A DNA stretch of 64,000 nucleotides, from contig NC_067120.1 of NCBI RefSeq assembly GCF_021347895.1, positions 11,083,361 to 11,147,360 of the forward strand, in the 5' to 3' direction. Made by a program: the position numbers and the translations under genes. Positions 1-8,900 of the stretch are shown piece after piece (the stretch's first letter is position 1; each line of letters begins with the position of its first letter). This DNA comes from Acanthochromis polyacanthus (taxonomy: Eukaryota; Chordata; Actinopteri; Pomacentridae). A model generated the notes under the pieces. That model was given only the letters and a program-made list of their open reading frames with translations. It made no database searches and was not told the origin of the DNA.

Positions 1-247
1 CTGGTGGAACCATTACGATAAATTTCGGTTTTCTCCAGCTGTTCTCCTTTTAGCAGACACATTTGTACGAAAAATTAAATGCTCTAATTATTCTTAATAG
101 TTTAATTATTTTAATTATTTCGCCTTTTAACATTTACACTGCCATTATTATCCAACTTCTTACTTGTATGCCCCAACAATACAAACAATACTCCCTCTTG
201 AAGAAAACTGAAGTTGTTTACAGATTTACACCACAGAGCAGATTTAC
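1..247. other. pstpip1 intron at left edge
   Basis: AT-rich sequence downstream of the exon 7 donor on the minus strand. I see no exon matching the next F-BAR segment; it is taken as the 5' part of an intron that continues beyond the window. Confidence 0.6.
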
Positions 248-352
248 CTTCTCAATCTGTTTGGGAGTGGATGTGGGAGTGCTGCCCGTCTTCTCAGCCG
301 TTTGCTCGGCATCATCCGCCTCCTTGCAGCGCTGCTCGTAGGATTTTTTTGA
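248..352 (-). CDS. pstpip1: pstpip1 coding exon 7 (residues 138-172)
   Basis: Acceptor CACCCAG, donor AAG|GTAAAT, 35 codons. Encodes [20 protein letters not shown], then a Ser/Thr/Pro-rich stretch ([10 protein letters not shown]) where mammals have a different short linker, then KQIEK. No further pstpip1 exon is visible in bases 1-247. Confidence 0.88.
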
Positions 353-2501
353 CTGGGTGGGAAACAGAAGAGAAACCGCATGAAACCATAACACCCATGC
401 TTTGCTTCAGTGTCACTTTGTTTTGTGAACACTTGACAGGAAAAGGGGGGTGCTTCAGTCAAAAAGGAGATGTCATGCATGTGCACCCGGAGAAGCAAAA
501 GAGATCACACACTTCCTTCCTCACAGTGGAGAAAAAGCGTCAGCTCTGGTCCTAAAAGTATCTACCGCATGACCACTGACATTAATTTTCTGTGAAAACA
601 TCTGCCTCTTAAATATATATTCTCTTACAGGTTTTCACAGAGGAACTTTGCTGCACTTCAGGTCATTTTTTTGCATTTGAGTAACAAAGCTTTTGTCGAA
701 ACTGAAATGGCCTGGCCCGCAAATCTCTGATGTGTATCGTCATAACACAGAATGATCTTACCTCTATGGTCTTCTTGTAGAGTGAAACTTTTGTCTTCTG
801 GACCTTCTCCATGATGGCTTCAAACTAAAGGTTGACAGCGTTTAAGAAAACAGTCATCAGAAAACCACAGAAAGAAAGAGAGGCAACTCTTTCTGATTTC
901 CTCTTTATGCAAATAAACTGGAATAAAAAAAAAAAGCCTTTCATGGATACCTTCTTTCTCTGTTCTTTCTGTCGCTCTCTGAACTGCTCCATTCTCTTCA
1001 CCTCCTCCTTCAGGAGCCCAGACAGCTGAATGTGCAAGTTTCCTGTGTTTTCAATTTCTGAGAAATCACCAGAACACACAGCTTAAAAAACTAGACACAG
1101 AACTGACAGGCCAAAAGAAATACTTAAGCAAAAACATTAGGGGAAATTTATGTTGTGCTTACGTGTTTTCATTTCATCAAATGATGTTCTCAAAGTGCTG
1201 GAAGAGGGAATGGATGAAGGACATTTGTTAAAGATGCTAACACTGAATACACTGACATTTGAGAGAACAATAAACCTACTCACACACACACGCACACCTA
1301 CCAGATAGCGTATAAACCCCCGGCCTTGCGGGCTATTGTGATCAGTTCCTTTCCATATTTCTCCTCTGCTGACGCCCTACGTTGATATACAAAAATAATG
1401 CATCAAAACCACAGTTAAATGAGGTCGCTTTATTAATATATGTATAGTACCGGAAATCTGTGAGCCCACCTCATTTTCAGCAGCTCCTCCATGTCTTTGC
1501 ACGTCCGGCGACCATCATTAAGCCTTTGAATAACAGCCTCATAGCCAGCGTTGCTGATGAAGTCCTCTCCCTGGAACCATAAAGCACCACATATGTTCAA
1601 TAATCAACTTCATATTAAGATCAGATATTAAATATTGGAATTTAAACAACAGTGTTGCTGGTGATCACCTTTAAACAGCAGCTGATGTTTTGAATGACAC
1701 AAGTTTTACTGAGAAGACTGCGCCTTTGATGAGATTTTTTTTTTTTAATTTTCCATTCAGAGGTATTGTGGTATCTCTCAGTAGTAAAATAGAAACTGCT
1801 ATGTACTGAGTTGTGAATGGAAAGCAGCCAAGTGTGGGAAGCACCAAAAGTCCCGAATCAATTAAGAAATCATATAGAATTACATTTAACATCTGAAAAC
1901 TCAACTTAGAATGTTTAAGATGGATGAGGAAGCACACAGCTTCACATTGTCAGCTAAACCTGTGGTAGAGCCCAGCTCTTGTATTTTGCATTGTTGCACA
2001 TTTATTTTAAAAAGTGCCTTGGAAATTTCTGTAAAAGTGGAGTGACTCGATCAGAGGCACGAAAGAGAGGTGTGAGTAGTCCGATTAACCCTTAATGATG
2101 CAGAACACAGTTACCATCATATCGTCAGTGTGGTGAGGTGTTATTTTGGTGTTGTTCTAAACTAGAAAATGTTGTAATGAGAGGCAACTGATAAGTTTGT
2201 GTGACACATCTGCTTTTAGATAAGCTGGAGAACATGACCACAACCCAGAAATGAAAGTGCTTACAATAACTATTCATGAAGTTAAGACAACTCGGACAAT
2301 GTCAGATAAAATAAAAAGCAAAAATACAGTACAAGTGTGTTTCAATGCTCCACTGAACATACTGACATAACAAACCATCTGGTTTCACTGTTCAGCAAAT
2401 CCCATGGTCAGCTTCAGCTGTGAGCATAATCCTCACCAACAACATAAGAAAATAGATTTTTACCAACTCACCCAAAAGGCATCTTTAAATTGTAACGCCA
2501 T
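248..2501 (-). CDS. pstpip1: pstpip1, F-BAR adaptor protein, 5' part (7 coding exons, partial)
   Basis: PSTPIP1 is a cytosolic F-BAR/SH3 adaptor that binds membranes and links PTP-PEST phosphatases, WASP and pyrin to the actin cytoskeleton in haematopoietic cells. Seven minus-strand exons (2501-2472, 1570-1470, 1376-1302, 1197-1163, 1057-951, 824-762, 352-248) total 516 nt, exactly 172 codons, with compatible phases at every junction. The product starts [10 protein letters not shown] and contains the family blocks [45 protein letters not shown] and [15 protein letters not shown], all in the N-terminal half of the F-BAR domain. Vertebrate PSTPIP1 is about 416 residues, so the rest of the F-BAR, the linker and the SH3 domain lie off the left edge. 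The paralogue PSTPIP2 has a similar F-BAR; position directly downstream of rcn2 in the same orientation, as in human, favours PSTPIP1. Confidence 0.87.
353..761. other. pstpip1 intron 6
   Basis: A 409-bp intron between exons 6 and 7. No repeat or further coding segment recognised. Confidence 0.7.
762..824 (-). CDS. pstpip1: pstpip1 coding exon 6 (residues 117-137)
   Basis: Acceptor CCTTTAG, donor GAG|GTAAGA, phase 0 on both sides. Encodes [20 protein letters not shown] plus E, matching [21 protein letters not shown] of the mammalian protein. Confidence 0.88.
951..1057 (-). CDS. pstpip1: pstpip1 coding exon 5 (residues 81-116)
   Basis: Acceptor TTTCTCAG, donor AAG|GTATCC. Encodes [20 protein letters not shown] and [16 protein letters not shown]. 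The [11 protein letters not shown] block is diagnostic of the PSTPIP family. Confidence 0.9.
1163..1197 (-). CDS. pstpip1: pstpip1 coding exon 4 (residues 69-81)
   Basis: A 35-nt mini-exon with acceptor CTTCCAG and donor CAC|GTAAGC. Encodes [11 protein letters not shown] between two split codons; mammals have NSLRASFDSLKQ here. It is too short for ORF-length detection and is supported by phase and homology. Confidence 0.8.
1302..1376 (-). CDS. pstpip1: pstpip1 coding exon 3 (residues 44-69)
   Basis: Acceptor AG after 1377, donor CTG|GTAGGT. Encodes [20 protein letters not shown] and LYAI, matching the highly conserved AEERYGKELVQIARKAGG block of PSTPIP proteins. Confidence 0.88.
1470..1570 (-). 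CDS. pstpip1: pstpip1 coding exon 2 (residues 11-44)
   Basis: Acceptor TTCCAG, donor AG|GTGGGC. Encodes [20 protein letters not shown] then [14 protein letters not shown], the first helices of the F-BAR domain. The last codon is split 2+1 with exon 3. Confidence 0.87.
1571..2471. other. pstpip1 intron 1
   Basis: A 901-bp intron separating the first ten codons from the F-BAR body. AT-rich, with a T run at about 1736-1746; no repeat family or regulatory element recognised. Confidence 0.7.
2472..2501 (-). CDS. pstpip1: pstpip1 coding exon 1 (residues 1-10)
   Basis: Reads [10 protein letters not shown] from ATG at 2501-2499 and ends TGG before donor GTGAGT, phase 0. The start agrees with the family N-terminus (LQFKDAFW follows the initiator by a few residues in mammals). 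Confidence 0.85.
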
Positions 2502-3208
2502 CGTTGCAGTTGTTGAAAGGAGCCCCTTGTTGGAGAATTCACTCGACTTTAAATCAAACTCCCAGCAGCGTAGCAGTCCGTTGCTTGAAGCGAGTCAAAC
2601 AGGTCATGACACATTCAGGAACCAAGCTTTCATACGGCAACTCTCACTCGCTCACTCATTTGATTTAAATGAGGAAGAGCTGCGACATGACAGCGGTTGC
2701 CACAAGTCAACAGACATATGAAGTGACAGTTAATGCGGTGCAAAGAAAGACAGTCTCCTGAATGCCATCAAAACAAATTCCCATTTATTTCAAGTTGCAG
2801 AGCTGTTGGTTTGCATCAACAAAATGGGATTTCTGTATTTTGGTTAAAACATCATTAAAAAGTAATTTTTGTACTACTTTTTGTAGTGTAACATTTCTGT
2901 AGGAATTCCCCAGCATATTATGCAAACCAGTGCCTTGTGTCCGCAATATGTACTATTTAGTAAAGCTTCCGACATCCACATTTTGCTGACACTCATTTTA
3001 GACGACAATCCTTTACGACATATCAAGCCTGTGCTGCAATATGGGTTATTTACTATTGCAAATGATCACTGACAGATAGGATCTCCATGCTCCAGAGAGT
3101 GACGTAAACACCATGACTCATTTCTCAACTACCTCAAAGAGAAAATAACTACAATATATCTTCATGAAGACAAATAAGACAACGCTACAGTAAACAAAGA
3201 ACACATCG
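2502..3208. other. rcn2-pstpip1 intergenic segment (rcn2 3'UTR and pstpip1 5' region)
   Basis: Only 707 bp separate the rcn2 stop codon from the pstpip1 start, both transcribed leftwards. The right part should be rcn2 3'UTR and the left part pstpip1 promoter and 5'UTR. A plus-strand GAGGAAG ETS/PU.1-like core lies near 2671-2677. Exact ends of UTRs cannot be set from sequence. Confidence 0.55.
2784..2789 (-). terminator. candidate rcn2 polyadenylation signal AATAAA
   Basis: A minus-strand AATAAA lies about 420 bp downstream of the rcn2 stop codon. The position is reasonable for a short 3'UTR and leaves about 280 bp before the pstpip1 ATG. A single hexamer is weak evidence. Confidence 0.35.
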
Positions 3209-3352
3209 CTATAACTCATCGTGTGACACATGCAGCTGCCTGCCGTAGTCTGTCACTTCACTGTTCATGAATGTTTCTTGATTTTTCAAAACTTCAGCCT
3301 GGGAGAGCTTCCCATCTCCATCGTGGTCCATTTCTTTGATGAGGTGAAGAGC
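3209..3352 (-). CDS. rcn2: rcn2 coding exon 7 (residues 264-310, EF6, HDEL, stop)
   Basis: Acceptor CAACAG; 47 codons plus TAG at 3211-3209. The EF6 loop is [12 protein letters not shown] at 272-283; then [16 protein letters not shown]. The terminal HDEL is the ER-retrieval tetrapeptide also used by mammalian RCN2. Confidence 0.94.
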   Translation of the reverse strand, partial: ALHLIKEMDHDGDGKLSQAEVLKNQETFMNSEVTDYGRQLHVSHDEL

Positions 3353-6342
3353 CTGTTGATGAAAGGAGAGCAAAACAAGGAGAATACCTCAGTGAATATG
3401 CTGCCATACCATCTTGGAAAAAAATACTTTCAAAAAATAGCTAAAGGAGCATATTTTGTTATTTATATTCCAACACACAACATCTTTACAACAGAATGAA
3501 TGTCATGAAAGAATCACATATACCCAATATTGGAAAAGATCACAAGTTAGTAATAAGTCACGCATCTGAGACACATAGTGTTAAAAAGGATGTTGATTTT
3601 GTTGGTGTAGTGTTGTAGGACTCTTTCCTGGCAACATTTTTGGGCGACAGGATCATGTTGTTGGACATCACCCATCATGTAGCAGATTTTCTGTCCTACC
3701 ACGTCGTCTGAAATGTTTTCTCAGACTTCAGATGGTAAAGTTGTGAACATTCAAGTGCCTGGTTCTAGCATTCAGCAGCTAACAGCCTGTTCTCACCTCT
3801 CTTGTCATTCTGTGGCTTTGTGCTATTTGAATACAGCTGAATTTTAAGGTGGACGTTTATAGTCACCGGCCTGATGAGTGTCTGTGTGCTGGTCACACTA
3901 TCTGATGTTGTCCTTTAAAGCTACACTTGACTAAAGTGTGGATTAACTCAGTTGTGGAGAATGTGTCACCAGATGAACAGTTCAAAAGCATTTTATGCCC
4001 AAGTGGCTGGATTTAGCCAAGTTTTAAAAAGCCGAACTAAAGCAGTTAGATTTTTTAAAAATCTTTTTCTATTAGTGAGAAAATAAGGTAATTTGCATGA
4101 AGTGTTTTTGCTCTGGGCACATGATGTTACAGCTGAATCTTACTTCCTCTCTCGCTGAACCGTAGCTATTAGGTGCAACCCATCGGAGCTGCTCATCTCG
4201 ATCCAGCCGGCCATCCTTATCTTGATCATACAGTTCTTTGAATCGCACTGTTTCTTCAATCTCCCACTGTGACGGGGAATCCTCTGGTAAACATAAGACA
4301 CAATGTTTGCTTATAATGTATAGGTGGCAAAGAGTGATCACAGCAAAATAAACAGAAGAGACCGCTGTTTGAGTCCATGAAGAAGACTTGAGTTTGCCAT
4401 AATAACAAAGGCATTTTAGGTTTGTTTGTTGTTGGCTCTGTTCAATAAGTAGAGAGGCAGATGGGAAAGCGGGGAGAAGAATGTGGGGAGGATCTGCAGT
4501 AAAGGGCAATGAGCTGGAATCAAACCCAGGCCAATGTGTCAGGGTCTATAGCACCTGTTTATTGGTCACCTGCTCAACCTGTTGAGTTATCTGGGTGTCC
4601 AGGTAATTCAGTTTAGAAAAGAAGAGAGCTTTGGAGTTTTGGGGATTTTTTTGAATGCCATCCAAAGGTTGTTCTATAATTGTGCACACTGTCAATCAGC
4701 TTTGAAATCGGTAGGACTCTCTTCTCCTGCTTTTGTTTGTTTGTTCTGCTTTGTCTCTTGAGTTGCTCTCACATTATTGTGGGCAACTTGTGGTTGCAGC
4801 GGGAAAACACTGCTGTCTCTTGTTTTGTGGTTGTATGGGTACTTTGGGAGTACATTTGGGGGTATGTTGTGGGGAGGTTATCCCACCTCAACTCTATACC
4901 TATTTGTATTTTTGTTGTTTGTTCTAACACCAACATAAATTCCAGCACTGATAGTTCAGGCTTAGATTTATTAGTTGGAATATTAGATGCGTGGGTAATC
5001 CTGTGACGAGAGCTAAGGTTTTCTTGAGAAGATAAAATATGCTTTGAGAGGATGCAATGATAAGTTTTTCTGAAAATGGAAACCGTTCATCTCATATTTT
5101 ACAAGCTACTCTCCCACTGAATGTGTGTCTGTTTCGGAGTCTCATAAATCTTGAATAACCAGTATTATATGTGGGTCATACTGCGCTGAGTTAAGGTGGG
5201 ATGGGGTGGATGGGAGGAGGGTTATGATATTCTATATTGTTCTTTTATTTGTTTGGCTTTTGTGTGCGTGGGTGTCTTATATGTATGTATGTTAAAAAAA
5301 ATCTCTATGGTCTTACCTTCACCACGGACGTCTCCAATAAATTCATTTAACGTAATGAATCCATCTTTATCAGTATCATATTCACTCAGTACATCTTCAA
5401 TGGCAAAGTCCTGTTAGAAGAAGAAGGTAAGTCGATTATTTCTAACATGACATACAAAGTGCACTCTTATAATGGACGGATAAATGCATTATCATATCCG
5501 ACTGTTGCAGGAAACTTGTCTTACAGCCATGTGATCCACTTCAGAAGGATGTGTGAAGGCAAGAAACTCGGTTACATTCAGGCCTGGTGTGCCGTCCACA
5601 TCTGCAAAATCAAAGCGTCTCCTCTCCTTCAGGTGGAGCTAAGAGGGAAACGAGCCAGATTAATGTCTCTGACAAGATTTAGGCTGTGGCATCATGTTTT
5701 ACCAGGACAGTTAATGTATCCCTACATGTCTTAGAGACTCTTGCTCTGGATCGTCCAGAACAGCGTCGTCATCGAACCTAAAAAGCTGGTCATGAGCGAC
5801 CGAGTTGTATTCCTCCCACGTTACAACACCATCTCTGTCAATGTCAAAATCAGGAAATCGCTCCTCTGCATCGTCCAGAGCGTATTTTCTGTAGACGTGC
5901 TGAATCCACAGAGTGATCTCCTCTGTGGATAAAACAGACAGCAGGCTGAGTTTGGGTTTTAATCTCTTTTCGTTTCATCTTTGTTCTTGTTCCAGGAATG
6001 CAAAATTACCTGCACTGAGCAGATTGTCACCATTTGTATCAATCTTCTTCACAATCTCCATCATCTTCCTCCTCTGATCTGCTGGGCTGAGTTTCTTTAG
6101 CTCCTCGCTGTTCTAGAAATGCATGAAAAATAAGTGAGGTAAAGAGCGAGGTAGAAAAAGCAAAGTAGATGGAAAATGTGAGAAAATAAATATTAAGCAA
6201 CCTCATCTCCCAGCAGAACATTCATGTCATGTTCAGGGTTGTGTTGCTGGCCGATGTAGTGATCCTCATGAAGATGTTTATGCGAGCTTTGTCCCAACCC
6301 AAAGTGAAGCAACAGCAAAACCAGCAATGATGTGGACTCCAT
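3209..6342 (-). CDS. rcn2: rcn2, reticulocalbin-2 (ERC-55), complete, 7 coding exons
   Basis: Reticulocalbin-2 is a CREC-family low-affinity calcium-binding protein of the ER lumen and secretory pathway. Exons 6342-6202, 6112-6010, 5922-5726, 5638-5525, 5410-5317, 4283-4144 and 3352-3209 join to 933 nt: 310 residues plus TAG (human about 317). Residues 1 to about 18 form a Leu-rich signal peptide ([18 protein letters not shown]). Six EF-hand loops can be placed at about 72-83, 108-119, 160-171, 197-208, 236-247 and 272-283, each starting with Asp and ending with Glu. The C-terminus is HDEL, an ER-retrieval signal. Conserved blocks include [10 protein letters not shown] near the end. It lies head to head with scaper and tandem to pstpip1. 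An in-frame upstream Met (6480) was not used because the sequence just before 6342 looks like a splice acceptor. Confidence 0.95.
3353..4143. other. rcn2 intron 6
   Basis: A 791-bp intron with no coding segment, TIR pair or simple repeat recognised. Confidence 0.7.
4144..4283 (-). CDS. rcn2: rcn2 coding exon 6 (residues 217-263, EF5)
   Basis: Acceptor TTACCAG, donor GAA|GTAAGA. Encodes [20 protein letters not shown] then [20 protein letters not shown]; the EF5 loop is at 236-247, and LRWVAPN corresponds to LPWVVPN of the human protein. Confidence 0.92.
4284..5316. other. rcn2 intron 5
   Basis: A 1033-bp intron that contains a reverse-orientation SINE near its left end (listed separately). 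The remainder is T-rich on the plus strand, with no recognised element. Confidence 0.7.
4408..4602 (-). mobile_element. tRNA-derived SINE, minus orientation
   Basis: Read on the minus strand, this starts with a tRNA-like head (ATAACTCAACAGGTTGAGC), has a B-box-like GGTTTGATTCC, then GCCCTTTACTGCAGATCCTC and a pyrimidine-rich CTTCTCCCCGC body, ending near AAAATGCC. The order matches a SINE type very common in percomorph fishes (B box, then GCCCTTTGCTGCATGTC, then C/T-rich body, then AATAAAGGCAAAAATGCC). The copy is diverged. Boundaries are approximate and no clean target duplication was identified. Confidence 0.7.
5317..5410 (-). CDS. rcn2: rcn2 coding exon 5 (residues 186-217, EF4)
   Basis: Acceptor CTAACAG, donor GAAG|GTAAGA. 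Encodes [20 protein letters not shown] and [11 protein letters not shown]; the EF4 loop spans 197-208 with canonical D-x-D-x-D-G and terminal Glu. Confidence 0.92.
5525..5638 (-). CDS. rcn2: rcn2 coding exon 4 (residues 148-185, EF3)
   Basis: Acceptor CTTAG, donor GCT|GTAAGA, 38 codons in phase 0. Starts [20 protein letters not shown]; the EF3 loop is at 160-171, and [13 protein letters not shown] matches the FIAFEHPEEVDYM segment of human RCN2. Confidence 0.92.
5726..5922 (-). CDS. rcn2: rcn2 coding exon 3 (residues 82-147, EF2)
   Basis: Acceptor CCACAG, donor CAT|GTAGGG. Starts [20 protein letters not shown]; the EF2 loop is [12 protein letters not shown] at 108-119. Ends in an acidic stretch ([17 protein letters not shown]), as in other reticulocalbin-2 proteins. 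Confidence 0.92.
6010..6112 (-). CDS. rcn2: rcn2 coding exon 2 (residues 48-82, EF1)
   Basis: Acceptor TTCTAG, donor CAG|GTAATT. Encodes [20 protein letters not shown] and [14 protein letters not shown]; the loop starting at Asp72 is EF-hand 1 and is completed by the first codons of exon 3. Confidence 0.9.
6202..6342 (-). CDS. rcn2: rcn2 coding exon 1 (residues 1-47, signal peptide)
   Basis: ATG at 6342-6340 opens the signal peptide, followed by a His-rich stretch ([18 protein letters not shown]) and DMNVLLGDE. The donor GAG|GTTGCT is a poor match at +3 to +6, but phase 0 joining to exon 2 gives the expected reticulocalbin sequence. CTCACCAG sits directly before the ATG. Confidence 0.88.
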
Positions 6343-6921
6343 CTGGTGAGAAATACAACTGATTAAGAGCAAATAAATGTGATATAGGAGTTGAAAACAG
6401 TGTAGCCATATTTGACAAAATGCAACTATGCAGCCTGGTGGCCAGATGGTGGAAAGAGAAGAGAAACCTGCTAAATTCAATGTGAATTACTGCTTTTGAA
6501 ATGGAGAGTGACTGAACAAAAATACAAAAGGCAAAGTAGGAATAGTACAAGTTGTCGAAATGCTAATTGATTACTCTTTATGCTCAACTACTTGGGAGAA
6601 ACAGAGAGTGAATGAGAGAAATACAGGAGTCAATAGGAAAAAAAATAACAGCATCAGTCAAAGCAAATAGGCCTAAACAAAGTTAAACACAACGCAGCCA
6701 ACAAGCCATTTATAAAATGACTGTGACAAAGCTAACAAGTAATGTAAACAGCGAAGGTTATGTTGTTACCGTGCAAAGTTCTTCCTGCAAGTGTTGACTA
6801 TTGACTAATAGAAAAACCTGCTTCTGGTCACAAATTTCAAAATAAAAGTTTTGGCATTCTGAGCCTCTCAAGAAAGAGGGACTTATGCATGCAAAGCCAA
6901 GTTTACAGAAACCTATCCACG

Positions 6922-6947
6922 CAAAACAAAACAAAACAAAACAAAAC
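6922..6947 (+). repeat. (CAAAA)n pentanucleotide microsatellite
   Basis: About five tandem copies of CAAAA directly visible. Confidence 0.9.
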
Positions 6948-7229
6948 ATATAAGGAATGCACAATGTAATATGTAGTTGTGCATGCACAGACTTTCCTTT
7001 TCTTCATAGCTTGTGTTTATGAAGAAAATATGACCTATTAGTGATGACAAAGTTTCCAAAAACAAATCTATGACAGTGATGCTGTTTTCCTTAGCTTTGT
7101 GGCTGTCAAGTATTATAAAGTTGTAAAATGTGATACTGGATTTAAAGTTGGGCAAACTTTTACTAATTTATGTGTAGACAGGAGACTGAGAAAAGCACTG
7201 TTTATGCTGTTGACACTGCTCATTCACAC

Positions 7230-7356
7230 ATTCAGACCGTCCTTAAAGCTATTCCACTTAGCTATTTAAATTGCACTGTACTTTTACTGCTTCTTTTACA
7301 CTTGTGGATTAGATGCTAAACAATGCAATGACAATAAAACTGAATCTAATCTACAA
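7230..7356 (+). repeat. possible 3' tail of a retroposon
   Basis: Ends in CAATGCAATGACAATAAAAC followed by TGAATCTAATCTAC. A CAATGACAATAAA motif followed by short ATCTA/TTCTA repeats is typical of 3' tails of several fish LINE/SINE families. No 5' part is recognised, so the family is not named. Confidence 0.4.
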
Positions 7357-7657
7357 TTCCCTCTGTTCCAAACTGAACTATCTGTGCAGCTGTGGTAAGT
7401 TTGTGCGCACATAGGGTGTCAAAAACATTTTGTTGACTGTATCTTATTACTCTTGTACAGACATTCTTGTGGCAAAATCGTTTGCAGCAGTTTAAATAAG
7501 ACATTTACAGTACTGCTGATATTCTGAGGAGGTTTCAGTAAAGTAAAAAAATATAAGATGATGTCAAACAGAAGTAAAATATCAAGTGAACTTAAAAGAA
7601 AATAAACTAAAGCTAATATAAACACATAAATACAAATTTTCATGTCTGATTTAACAG

Positions 7658-8010
7658 GGGGCTGCACAGTGGAGTAGTGGTTAGCAGTTTCGCTTTGCAG
7701 CAAGAAGATCCCAGTTTGAATCCCGGGGTGGGCCTGGGATCTTGTTGGATGAAGTTTGCATGTTCTCCCTGTGCATTCCTGGGTTTTCTCCGGGTACTCC
7801 GGCTTCCTCCCACAGTCCAAAAATATGCTGAGGTTAATTGACTATTCTAAATTGCCCGTATGTGTGAATGCGAGAGTGACTGTGTGTCTGTATATGTAGC
7901 CCTGTGACAGACTGGCGACCTGTCCAGGGTGTGCCCAGCTGGGATAGGCTCCAGCACCCCCCGCGACTCTAGTGAGGATAAAGCGGTGTATAGAGAGTGG
8001 ATGGATGGAT
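7658..8010 (+). mobile_element. tRNA-derived SINE with intact target-site duplication
   Basis: A 353-bp element flanked by identical GATTTAACAG copies at 7648-7657 and 8011-8020. The head has GTGGAGTAGTGGTTAGCAG (A-box region) and a B-box-like AGTTTGAATCCC. The body carries the family landmarks GTTTGCATGTTCTCCCTGTG, TTTTCTCCGGGTACTCCGGC, CTAAATTGCCCGTATGTGTG, CTGGCGACCTGTCCAGGGTG and GCTGGGATAGGCTCCAGC, and the 3' end is (TGGA)n. This is one of the most widespread teleost SINE types; it is probably inert, with degenerate Pol III boxes. Confidence 0.92.
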
Positions 8011-8020
8011 GATTTAACAG

Positions 8021-8559
8021 GATTTTTTATTTGATATTAAAGGTAGTCATAGTTTGCCAAGACCTTTGATGCTACCGTAATTTGTTTTACAGGTGTGGTT
8101 CACAATAGCTTCATTTTACTTGTTGAATAAGAAACAAACTATTTCCATGACATCATAGAGGACTGCAGTTTCATATTAATAATATATTACAGTGTAAATG
8201 TCTAACTACATGCAGAGAGCAGTGGTCGAGAAAGACAAAACCCTAGGAAAAAAAACACAATTTATAAAAGAGGTGTAAGTATTCAAATTTTGACAGGGTT
8301 GCAAACATACACTGAATAAACAAAGTTAAATACAACGCTCACACTGTGCGCACATACTGAGTTATGTATTGTATTATTTTTAAATGGTGGTAATATTTTC
8401 ATGTTTAGTGTATTTATTTTTTGTTTGTTTATTTGTTTGTTAGTTTGTTTTAATATTTTCAAAGGAGTCGTTCCTAAAGTTTTTTATATATATATTTGCA
8501 ATGCAGGTTGCTCTTTATTAACGTCTTCCTGCTGTTTGGAGGTAACTTTACAGATCCTG
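8021..8559. other. rcn2-scaper intergenic sequence, left of promoter
   Basis: AT-rich spacer with TTTG/TTTA low-complexity runs around 8410-8460. No gene or conserved element recognised. Confidence 0.6.
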
Positions 8560-8900
8560 TGAGATCAACCTAACTCTACCATCGTCCCGCCCGATTTTCT
8601 TCGTTGCCATGGTAGACAATTTGAAGTCCCGCCTAAGAAAAATCTGTCCCGCCCTTTAACCTAAATTTTACAGTATCTGATTGGCTGGCACGTACGTTGG
8701 TTTCACGTTCCTGTGAACTCATTGGACAGTCCCGCCGCCGGTCAAACGCTTAAACCCAACACACTTCCTGCTTTGTCGTTAGGTTGTCCTCGCTGTCATG
8801 TATCTATCTGACATGTTTTTCCATCAGCTCTGACAACAAGACAACTTTGTCCGTAGACATTTATTTCTCACCGACCGAGCGTTGAAAACACGGCGGGTCC
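8560..8900 (+). promoter_or_regulatory. scaper proximal promoter and 5'UTR, possibly shared with rcn2
   Basis: A locally GC- and CpG-richer stretch immediately upstream of exon 1, without a TATA box. It holds four GTCCCGCC motifs (8584, 8626, 8646, 8729; reverse complement GGCGGGAC, resembling Sp1/E2F cores), two inverted CCAAT boxes (ATTGG at 8680-8684 and 8721-8725), and an ETS-type CTTCCTG near 8765. GC-box plus CCAAT promoters without TATA are often bidirectional, and rcn2 is transcribed the other way. The transcription start is not resolved. Confidence 0.65.

Larger units (their letters stand above)
6343..7647. other. rcn2 upstream / rcn2-scaper intergenic sequence
   Basis: AT-rich sequence upstream of the rcn2 ATG. 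No TATA or CpG-rich promoter is seen near 6343. The adjacent CTCACCAG|ATG reads as a splice acceptor, so the transcription start and a non-coding first exon are probably farther right. It holds a CAAAA simple repeat and a possible LINE-like tail, listed separately. Confidence 0.55.

Noticed and set aside
4072..4509. 145-codon minus-strand open frame
   Set aside because: It is rcn2 exon 6 extended into both flanking introns; only 4144-4283 is coding.
6193..6480. Longer rcn2 N-terminus from an in-frame upstream Met at 6480
   Set aside because: The extra residues have no signal-peptide logic, and an acceptor-like CACCAG sits directly before ATG 6342, whose product begins with a good signal peptide.
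7658..7735. tRNA gene suggested by A- and B-box-like sequence
   Set aside because: It belongs to a SINE head with target duplications and no cloverleaf. The heads at about 32700 and 4600 are the same case.
7419..7820. 133-codon minus-strand open frame
   Set aside because: It overlaps the SINE on the antisense strand and has no family resemblance.
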